Shown here one piece after another: positions 31,890 through 39,251 of a stretch of DNA of 39,251 nt. The stretch spans positions 213,181 to 252,431 of the forward strand of contig RDEW01000060.1 in NCBI GenBank assembly GCA_011109175.1, written 5' to 3'. Made by a program: the position numbers and the translations under genes. Below the pieces are notes generated by a model. That model was not told the DNA's origin. It saw only the letters and a list, made by a program, of their open reading frames with translations, and made no database searches. Numbering within the stretch: position 1 is the first letter of the stretch; each line of letters opens with the position of its first letter. Origin of the DNA: Dicyema japonicum. Taxonomy: Eukaryota; Dicyemida; Rhombozoa; Dicyemidae.

Positions 31890-33795
31890 TTTTCTAGGTT
31901 ACGGAGATTTTCTGGATGTTCGTATAAGAGGCCAGTGGTCCCCATGAAGTACACGCATTCAATGTACTGTGAGTAGAGCGTTTTAAGTATAGGGTAATGA
32001 AATTCACCAGCCAGCGTTTGAGGTTTTCAGGGATATCTGATTGGTAAATTTTCCATGTTAGGTTCTTCCTCGGCACAGAGTCGAAAGCTTTGTGGACGTC
32101 CAGTGAGCATAGCACAGTTTTTTTGTGTCTTGGGTTGCACTGAAATCCAGAGCGAATAAAGTTAGTCAGGGATGTGAGAAGCTCGTTGTGGACCGATCCT
32201 TTTTGAAACCATGCTGGAATGGTTTATCGGGAGTCCTTTCAGTGATTTTTGCCAAGATAAGCTTTTCCAGAATTTTTGACATGGAACATAAGAGAGAAAT
32301 AGGCCTGAAGGAAGCTGGGTCTTCTTTCGGTTTTCCTTGCTTCAATACTGGGTGAGTGTTTGCAAGTTTCCATATCGTTGGGATTGAGTTATAATTAATC
32401 GACCAGTTGTAGATTTTGGTCAGGGTACCGATTTTTTCATTTCCTAGGTTTTTCAGGAGGATTATGGGAATTCCGTCTGGACCATGAGAATGTGTTACTT
32501 TTGTTTGTCTTAAGAATGCCATTACCTCCTTTTCCGTGAAATAAGTTAATTGATCCCTTTTCGGTTTTCTTAGCGACGGTTTGGGTTGGTCAGTCCTCAT
32601 GTGTTTTTTGTGAGAGATTTTCGCGTAGTATTTTATTAAGGAGTTTAGGTCCTTTTGGCTGAATACGTCATTTCCGGGTGTCCTTTCATCCACCTTCGAA
32701 ATATTTCGAATAGTCTTCCAGACTTCGGATGTTGACCGGTTACGATTTAATGACGTAAGGACCATCTTCCATTTAGCTCTCTGTATTTTGAATTCATTGG
32801 CTTTTATTTCCTCGTTCAGCACTTTTAGACGGATCCTTACTTCGGAGGATCGGCTCCCTGATTTTTGAGACGGTTTCGTTCCTTGATCAGAGCCTTCCTT
32901 CCGTACTCTCTCGTGTAAACGACATATCTTTTAGGGACAGCCATTGCTCTTGCTTCCAGGATGACTTTGTTAACGTAGGCAACCACTATATCAAGGGAGG
33001 TAAAGTTTTCCAGCTGTATATTAGCCAAATGTTGGTCCGTAACTGATCGGAATAATTGCCAATTTGCAAGATTGTATATGCAGGTTTCTTCTTTCTACTG
33101 GTAATTTCGCTTTTGATCTTTAGCAGAATAGGGTTATGATCACTTCGGGTGTCGTAGATGATGGACCAATTAATCGTTGTTGAAAGCTGTGGTGAACAGA
33201 GTGTGATATCTGGGGAAATTGGATTGTCAGAGTTCTTTAGAGGTGTTCTTGTGTTTTTTGATGGGTCATTGATGATTGTCAGATTGACAGACTGCGTCAA
33301 CAGCAAATTTTCTCTTGTATCTGCAGACTGATTTAAGAGCCAGAGAGGGTGTTTAGAATTCAAATAGCCGCATATCACGACTTCGTTCCAAATCTCCAGT
33401 GCTGATAAGTCCGGCATAGTGTAATGTTTCGGACATGAGCCCGGAGGCGGAATATACATATTTACAAAATATAGTATTCCTTTTGTTGTGCCAAAAGATA
33501 TTCCGATTGTCTCTGTGGTTTCATCACTCCCCAAAAGTTTCTTCGTTTCGAGTGTATGGTCCTCATACTTTATGCCTTTTTTGATCATTGTAAGTAGTCC
33601 TTCTCCACGTTTCTCGTATTATGTTGTATCCGGGAAAGAGAGGCGTAGTATCTTTTGCTGATAGCTTCGATTCTTGGATGAGCACGATGTCAGCTTTAAG
33701 TCTGACAATCAGAGTTCTAAGTTCAATAATTTTGCCTTTTATTCCGTTCACATTAAGTTGTATAACGGAGATCCAGTCCTTTGACTTGTGTAGGT
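31890..33795 (-). mobile_element. LINE ORF2 relic: endonuclease plus N-terminal half of RT
   Basis: Minus strand, reading down from about 33790: VIQLNVNGIKGKIIELRTL, ADIVLIQESKL (endonuclease start, catalytic E in QES), GEGLLTMIKKGI, VNMYIPPPG, HPLWLLN, ITLCSP, SDHNPILLKI (catalytic SDH), then RT motifs GPDGIPIILLKNLG, FRPISLLCSMSKILEKLI, QHGFKKDRSTT and LDVHKAFDSVPRKNL. Jockey-like layout. The copy stops in the middle of the RT at about 31894, before the catalytic YxDD box. Frame breaks near 33600, 33010, 32830 and 32150 make it non-functional. Retaining the 5' half while losing the 3' half is the reverse of ordinary LINE 5' truncation. Confidence 0.8.
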
Positions 33796-34289
33796 TTCAA
33801 ATCCGAGAAGCTGTAGCCAGACCAGTAATCCGTCGACCAGGGGCGACATGTACCCCGGTGGAAGAGAGCTAATGGCTTTTTTTGGAAATGCTTTAGGAGC
33901 ATTTTGAGCGCCTCCAGAGTTGTTGCATCCAGTGAGCCACATGACGCCACGCTTAAGTAAGGTCGAGAAGTGTCACAAGTATTACCTTCTTGCAGGAGAC
34001 TTCTCACATCTCTACGATAATACTGGTTATGGTATGGAATTGAGGATGGTTAGTGGTATATTCATCTAAGAATGGAGAACGATTGCCAGAGATATGGATA
34101 ATCAGTTAAAATAATGTTATTATATAATGTTTTGATCGAAAATGATATTAAAAATTTTAGTTTTCCCAATAACAAGAATATAAATTATTAGCGATTTTGC
34201 TGTTTTTAATAGATTATCTTATTTACCCAATAATAGCTTTTCTTACAGCTAATCCCGTCATTTACTAGAAATATATTATAAAAATAAAA
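33796..34289. other. LINE 5' remnant then AT-rich flank of the tRNA
   Basis: 33796-34007 has two overlapping minus-strand ORFs (SSLPPGYMSPLVDGLLVWL in one) in the position of the segment that precedes a LINE endonuclease. They may be part of the same element. 34100-34285 is AT-rich and abuts the tRNA gene. Confidence 0.35.
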
Positions 34290-34362
34290 GCCTTGTTAGC
34301 TCAGTCGGTAGAGCATGGGACTCTTAATCCCAGGGTCACGGGTTCGAGTCCCGTACAGGGCT
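34290..34362 (+). tRNA. tRNA-Lys (anticodon CTT)
   Basis: Complete 73 nt cloverleaf: acceptor GCCTTGT/ACAGGGC (one T-G pair), D stem GCTC/GAGC with loop AGTCGGTA, anticodon stem TGGGA/TCCCA with loop CTCTTAA (anticodon at 34323-34325), variable GGGTC, T stem ACGGG/CCCGT with TTCGAGT loop, discriminator T. A box TAGCTCAGTCGG and B box GGTTCGAGTCC are intact. No intron. Likely functional. Confidence 0.97.
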
Positions 34363-34838
34363 GCTCAAAACTTTTTTATGTTTTAAATTTAAGTATTATT
34401 ATTATTAGCAAATGGGATTCTCTCCGAGAATCAGTTGGGAACTGTGCGAAATTGTCAGGGGGCAAAAGAGCAGGCTTTGATCAACAAATGCCTTTCTGTG
34501 TCTCACTGAAACTCACTTTTGTCTATGTGGGTGGATGTGAAGAAGGCTTACGATTCAGTTGATCATTCTTACCTTGTCNAATCCCAGGGTCACGGGTTCG
34601 AGTCCCGTACAGGGCTGCTCAAAACTTTTTTATGTTTTAAATTTAAGTATTATTATTATTATTAGCAAATGGGATTCTCTCCGAGAATCAGTTGGGAACT
34701 GTGCGAAATTGTCAGGGGGCAAAAGAGCAGGCTTTGATCAACAAATGCCTTTCTGTGTCTCACGGAAACTCACTTTTGTCTATGTGGGTGGATGTAAAGA
34801 AGGCTTACGATTCAGTTGATCATTCTTACCTTGTCAAG
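34326..34838. repeat. near-identical direct duplication around an N (scaffold join)
   Basis: 34326-34578 and 34580-34838 are almost identical, separated by one N at 34579. The second copy starts inside the tRNA-Lys at AATCCCAGGGTC, so a 3' tRNA fragment (34580-34617) is repeated. Differences are one ATT unit in a short tandem run and a few single bases. This fits two overlapping contigs or haplotypes joined end to end, so the tRNA fragment is probably an artefact. Confidence 0.85.
34372..34377 (+). terminator. polymerase III T-run terminator
   Basis: Six consecutive T residues starting 10 bp after the tRNA discriminator base, the usual polymerase III stop. Confidence 0.8.
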
Positions 34839-36110
34839 TGCCTACACAGTCTGTGTATGCATGTGTGGTTCATCAGCTTTGTAGTGGCTGTGATGAATAG
34901 GTGGAGTATTCATTTGAACTATAATAGGCACCGGATAGGCGAGGTAAATCTCAAGAGGGGGATCCTTCAGGGGGATAGCATGTCTCCGCTGCTCTTTGTT
35001 CTCTGTTTGGAACCATTGAGTCGCCGCCTTAATGACCGGTTTGAACAAATTCCAGTTCATTGTGAGGGGGTTTGTTTCAGTACAAATCACCTTCTTTTTA
35101 TCGATGACCTGAAAATGTATGCTCGAACAGCCGAGGAGCTCTACTCCATAGGGGTCTGTGCCAGGGAATTCTTTGAGAGTATAGGACTAGATTTGAATTA
35201 TTCAAAGTCTGCGACTAACACACAAGAATGTAGCGAGTTAGCAAGAGTCTTAGAGGAACACAAAGGATGTAAGTATCTAAGTGTTACCGAATCTCCAAAG
35301 TCCCTTATAATGCCTGAAACAAAGCGACAAATTACTGAAGGCATCCGTAAAAGAGCAGCATTATTGTGTAAGACGTTTCTAAATGCAAGGAATTTGTTCC
35401 TAGCATTAAATGAGTATGCTGTCTCGCTGCTAAACTACTACATAGGTGTTGTGGAGTTTGAGCCCAAAGAGTATGATGAGATGGATGTTATGATCCGTGG
35501 AGTNACTTCATTGCATGAGTCTGTTCGTGTATTACAGAAAAACATCACTAACCTGTGTTCCTAGCATTAAATGAGTATGTTGTCTCGCTGCTAAACTACT
35601 ACATAGGTGTTGTGGAGTTTGAGCCCAAAGAGTATGATGGGATGGATGTTATGATCCGTGGAGTGCTCAGAGAGAACCATGTACATGTGCTGGCAGCCAA
35701 TAGGGAGAGACTATATTTACCCCGTGATAAATTTGGCCGTGGACTGTGTGGAGTAGTCCAACTAAGTCAGCGTATCCTAATGCGAATGCATGACACCCTG
35801 ATAGCTAAGTCTAGTGTGTCTGCTATGAAACACGCCATAATAGCGACCGAGAAAACACGGGCAACCCACCTAGGCAATATCAGACCTATTTTGTCTGCTA
35901 AGTATGGTGTTGATGATGGTGGGCTAGTAAATGTGAAGGCGTTGATCAATATAATATTTTGATGGAAAAGATCAACTTAAAAAACCTTCATTAGGTCCTC
36001 TTCAGAGCATAGGATGGGACCATTAGTGAATCACTAGTGGATAGTCGGAAAAATATTATAATCTGGGATCATATTAATATTTTAACACATTTCCTGATGG
36101 TTTTTGGGTT
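34390..36110 (+). mobile_element. LINE RT relic directly downstream of tRNA-Lys
   Basis: Counting from the second duplicate: ENQLGTVRNCQGAKEQAL, VDVKKAYDSVDHSYLVKC, RGILQGDSMSPLLFVLCLE, HLLFIDDLKMYA (palm box FIDD, both Asp present), GLDLNYSKS, then after the second N join (35504) VLRENHVHVLAANRERLYLP, GRGLCGVVQLSQR and THLGNIRPILSAKY. This LINE type (QGAKEQAL, YMDDLK-like box) is often annotated as type-1 R2-like; clade uncertain. The frame stays open to 35962 and then decays (SLVDSRKNIIIW). Its C-terminal region is represented by the separate relic at 10350-10794. The 5' end is truncated 30-40 bp after the tRNA. Confidence 0.8.
35397..35664. repeat. second direct duplication around an N (scaffold join)
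   Basis: 35397-35503 recurs at 35559-35664 with about two mismatches; an N lies at 35504. The 55 bp after the N (35505-35558) is not in the first copy. It breaks the RT frame artificially. Merging the overlap restores a continuous reading frame across this point. Confidence 0.85.
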
Positions 36111-36563
36111 TCAAAAAAACTATTGAGGAGAAGACTTGGTCGTCTTTTCATTCTTGATTATGTAGTTGTAGTCATTCAAGCAAAACTATAATTTCGCTAA
36201 GCTAAAATTATCTTCTAATTACTTTGGGAGTTTATCGAGTTCATGGACTATTAAAACGGTGGGGGCATATGTTTTGTTTAATACAAGCTTCGTCCATCTG
36301 AATAAAATATCCACACTTCTAAATAATCCCTGCACAGTCCTCGGTATTTGCGATAGCTAAATCCGGGCTAACTGGGTATCCCCCATGCTGTGAACAAAGT
36401 AATTTATCCCGAAAGCTGATAAATGAAAAACTGATAAATATTTCAAAAATAAAACTAAGAGTATCAATGATGAGCTGTTTCTGCGTTTGTTAGAATCGTG
36501 TAAACTGCATAATAATTGCATTGAAATAGGCTCAATTTTATTATCCACAAGTCCAAATCCTTA
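36111..36563. other. no identified gene; exon-like frames on both strands
   Basis: A plus frame at about 36455-36560 (SINDELFLRLLESCKLHNNC) and a minus frame at about 36355-36230 (APTVLIVHELDKLP) both look protein-like and are bordered by GT/AG dinucleotides, but neither could be extended or matched to a family. At most one is real. Confidence 0.25.
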
Positions 36564-36960
36564 GAGCAGAGGTTGTCAAACGGTGTGCCGCCTGCCAAAT
36601 ACAAATTTGAATAAATTTATATACATTTTTTGACCTAATTAATTTAAAAAGATAAACAAATTAAAATAATTACTAAAATTAAAATAATCATTTTTTTATT
36701 ATATATTAAATGACATTTACATTGGTTAACCATTATTTATTAATTTTTTAATAACGTGCGCATCAACGTGCTTATGGGTAAATCAGTTCGTCGTTCTTAT
36801 AAAGATTCTTATTTGTCATTTGGATTTATATGCAAAGATAAAAATAAACTACCTCAATGTCTAATTTGCATGGAAGTCTTGGCAAATGATGCTATGGTTC
36901 CTAGCAAACTAAAGAGACATAAAATTTTTATTTTTTAATGTGTGCCGTGAATTAATTTTT
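36564..36960 (+). mobile_element. hAT transposon relic: terminus plus BED-finger N-terminus
   Basis: Begins CAGAGGTTGTCAAACGGTGTG, a hAT-type terminal inverted repeat. An ORF from about 36780 reads RRSYKDSYLSFGFICK, LPQCLICMEVLANDAM, VPSKLKRH: the BED zinc finger (C-x2-C ... H) at the N-terminus of ZBED/hAT transposases, usually RxYxxxYLxxGFxxxxxxPQCxICxxVLxNxxMxPSKLxRH. Stops follow at once, and the catalytic domain is absent here. A hAT C-terminus from a possibly different family is at 23335-23690. Confidence 0.7.
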
Positions 36961-37107
36961 TTACGATTAGTGCAAGAATTATTTTTTGAAAAGCTCTGCT
37001 TTACAATTAGGTCAATTTAACAATTATCAAAGTATACTTTCAAAAATATGGTTTTTAAAAATCCAGATTTAATTATTCATTATTAAAACATATTTATACA
37101 TGGGCAA

Positions 37108-37720
37108 TACCACGCAGTCAGGGCAGTCACTATATGATCATTTACTCTCTTTTCTTTACTAAATAAAATGATTCATTTTATACATTAAAAATTAAATATC
37201 AAAAAAATCCAGTAGCTGATCGTCTAACATTCTTGTCTATGACACTAAGAAGCTTAAAAGTATTCGTCAATCCTCATTCAACATTTGTACAAATAACCCC
37301 ACTGGCATTCTCAAGCCGTTTCTCCATAATTTCGCCCTTAGACTCAATTCACTTTGCACCAGACACATCATCAAGATGAACTGAAGAACTGTTTTCGACT
37401 CAGAAACTGTTTCAGGCTCTTCATCCACTGTTTAAGTTTGTTCACGTCCTCTTCGTACCTTTTCCTCTGCTCTTCAACCTTCNTTACCACGCAGTCAGGG
37501 CAGTCACTATATGATCATTTACTCTCTTTTCTTTACTGAATAAAATGGTTTCTCCATAATTTCGCCCTTAGACTCAATTGATTGACTTTGCACCAGTCAC
37601 AACATCAAAATGAACTGAAGAACTGTTTTCGACTCAGAAACTGTTTCAGGCTCTGCATCCACTGTTTAAGTTTGTTCACGTTCTCTTCGTACCTTTTCCT
37701 CTGCTCTTCAACCTTCAATT
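37108..37720. repeat. third duplication around an N, with an internal length difference
   Basis: 37108-37482 and 37485-37720 repeat the same sequence around the N at 37483 (shared ACCACGCAGTCAGGGCAGTC and CAGAAACTGTTTCAGGCTCT). The first copy has about 146 bp (37171-37316) that the second lacks. This looks like two haplotypes or two repeat copies joined by a scaffolder. Confidence 0.8.
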
Positions 37721-37722
37721 AG
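37600..37722 (-). CDS. coiled-coil exon candidate (also at 37368-37482)
   Basis: On the minus strand both duplicate copies encode KVEEQRKRYEE, then VNKLKQWM and SLKQFLSRKQFF, a charged heptad-like helix. Copies differ by D/N and K/Q substitutions. Downstream, an ESKGEIMEK-like frame continues after a possible short intron, but the two copies differ there by a few bases that change frame. Could be an exon of an unknown coiled-coil gene or of the gene-like region just upstream. No family recognised. Confidence 0.3.
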
Positions 37723-38029
37723 TACATCCCCCTTTTTTCCTTAATGTACACACAATTTTAATGCAAAATATTAAAATTTGACCTTATTAACTTTATCACT
37801 TCCTAATCATCACATAAACTACCGATAAAAACAATTTCATCAGATTATCTCCTCTCACTTAGATTTCCCAGACAAAAGAGTTAAAAAAATGTCCGAATAA
37901 ACAATGAAATCGTATAAATTGTTCGAAAATCTCCGGTATTCCTCATAATACCTGACAACCACGTGACAACACGGATGGGTCAAATAAACAGCTTGAGGAC
38001 CACCAGTGAGTGAATCATGTTATGTTTAC
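37723..38029. other. no gene recognised
   Basis: AT-rich in its first half. CACGTG occurs at about 37960. No coding frame was joined here. Confidence 0.3.
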
Positions 38030-39251
38030 TCATCCTTCCCCACTCTACCAATCACCCCACTCATGCTGTTCCACGTGTCATTCAGAAACACACCAACTCC
38101 TCGTCAGAGAAAGGCAACAGACTCGTCACCATCTAAGTCACCACCATAACTACAGAATAGCTAGAAAGGCCCTCTGCTAACTCTGCCAGTCCAGGACACG
38201 TGGTCGAATACACCCTATTTACCATCGACATTAACATATCGCGCTAATGCAACCGCAGACATGACAGTACCAGTGGTTAAAAAAGGCGTCAATTTCCACA
38301 GTAACCCAGGGACCAACCTTTTCGACGATTCTCTAAATAAATCCATTCCTTACTCTGAAGACTCTTTATGGACTCAATCAGCAGTACGTGGACCCCACAT
38401 AATTACAGATATGTACAACTTCTGACTGCAATTGGGCGGCTTCCTTCTGACATTATCCCCCTACTCTACCATTATCTCATTGAACTGATCAAGCACGTGG
38501 GCAAACACCTTTTCTATCAAGCATTCTATGGCACGTAACCCCATCAACAAATACAACGCCTCCATATCTACCATTACCATACTCCAACCTTGTCGTAATG
38601 TGTAGTCCTTCAAGTCGAACACGTGAGTACCCTCATTTGCACACAACCACATGAAACAGTCACAAAAGAAAGAGTAGATCATTTCTATCCGTGCCTCCGC
38701 CTTCAGCAGAGGACAATGTACCTTAGTAACCACCAAGTTACTACCAGGGTGCAATTCGGTGCTGTAGAAATTTTTGGTTCCTAATCTCAGTGAAGTTCAC
38801 CCACAGCCCATTATTAAGTGAGCCCATACAACGTGTCCAACCAACTAGGAATAATAGAACCCCTAACAAACAGCAGAATCACTCAATGAAGACGAATATT
38901 GAGGGAAGACATGTGATCATTGCGGCGTTGCTTTAATGTGAGCTTTCCTCTATCAGTCTTAAGAGTAGGGCACTCTCAAACTGCCTTCCCTGATGCTCCG
39001 TATATACGGAAAGTCCTTGACAACGAAATAATCGATTTCATAAAGTTGGACCTACTGTGACCATAATAACCCACGTGGTCTCTAAGTACTCGTTATTGTT
39101 GGATAAGGATATCTCCGACTTGCTTTTCGACTGCTTCCTGAATATATGACCCAACATTCTATGTCCAACACAACGGGATCTAAAGCCTTTACCAACCCAC
39201 GTGTCACCTGTTCTGTAAACTTCAGCCTAGTGTATTAGACATTCTTGATAT
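38030..39251 (-). CDS. unidentified spliced gene, runs off the window edge
   Basis: The minus strand is less AT-rich than the rest and full of open, protein-like segments that meet at GT...AG gaps of the usual tiny size. Examples: ALDPVVLDIECW (about 39150-39180); DFPYIRSIREGS (about 39000); the long frame 38754-38461 with YSFFCDCFMWLCANEGTHVF and EALYLLMGLRAIECLIEKVF; a 23 nt gap (38444-38466) then KEAAQLQSEVVHICNYVGS; KRLVPGLLWKLTPFLTTGTV; LPFSDEELVCF; and a last exon DTWNSMSGVIGRVGKDE ending about 38030. Helical and hydrophobic overall. I considered exocyst, WASH/NCKAP1 and GARP-type subunits, and none aligns convincingly. The 5' end lies beyond 39251. Confidence 0.45.

Noticed and set aside
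32125-32355. Plus-strand ORF
   Set aside because: Antisense shadow of the minus-strand LINE RT, which has clear motifs.
34293-34562. ORF beginning inside the tRNA gene
   Set aside because: It is a translation of the tRNA and of LINE sequence in the wrong frame.
34580-34617. Second tRNA-Lys (3' half)
   Set aside because: It starts exactly at an N and repeats the intact tRNA; best explained as a scaffold-join artefact.
36230-36355. APTVLIVHELDKLP as an AAA-type Walker B
   Set aside because: Lacks a Walker A and the acidic pair is altered; no neighbouring exon supports an ATPase.
38030-39251. Exocyst EXOC8, NCKAP1 or WASH-complex identity for the terminal gene
   Set aside because: Short stretches looked suggestive but no continuous alignment held across exons.

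Overview
The window is nuclear DNA of an animal. Its most telling property is intron size. In five protein genes recognised by homology (TTC7, STK33, NOL6/UTP22, NDUFV2 and a CXorf65/C22orf15-like gene), the reading frame is restored almost everywhere by removing GT...AG introns of only about 20-30 nt. Introns averaging about 26 nt are the published hallmark of dicyemid mesozoans, parasites of cephalopod kidneys, so a dicyemid such as Dicyema is the best guess. That assignment is an inference from intron length, AT-rich spacers and metazoan gene content.

Layout. 0-5.8 kb: a LINE reverse-transcriptase (RT) relic, dispersed repeats, unidentified exon-like ORFs and an RTE-type LINE relic. 5.8-8.9 kb (minus): a complete TTC7 homologue. 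9-13.9 kb: a ~280 bp dispersed repeat seen several times, two more LINE tails and a 146 bp inverted repeat. 13.98-15.20 kb (plus): an STK33-like kinase in nine exons, followed after 117 bp by 15.31-19.04 kb (plus): NOL6/UTP22 in about 20 exons. 19.1-26 kb: a graveyard of LINE and hAT fragments, some nested. 26.6-27.5 kb (plus): NDUFV2. 28.2-29.2 kb: two retroposon insertions with target-site duplications still visible, one a tRNA-like SINE and one a 5'-truncated element ending in 27 A. 29.41-29.79 kb (plus): the CXorf65-like gene. 30-34 kb: further LINE relics. 34.29 kb: an intact tRNA-Lys(CTT), followed by another LINE. 36.5-37.7 kb: a hAT relic and duplicated sequence. 38.0-39.25 kb (minus): an unidentified gene-like region with many CACGTG hexamers.

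The genes are housekeeping or ciliary/signalling genes and do not form one pathway: plasma-membrane PI4KA scaffold (TTC7), small-subunit rRNA processing (NOL6), mitochondrial complex I (NDUFV2), a CAMK-like kinase (STK33) and an uncharacterised conserved small protein. No operon, CRISPR array or prokaryotic system is present.

Three single N characters (34579, 35504, 37483) each sit between near-identical direct copies. They look like scaffold joins of overlapping contigs, so duplications around them are probably not real. NOL6 needs two apparent single-base corrections. Splice sites were chosen by eye from frame and family alignment recalled from memory; a transcript alignment would settle them.
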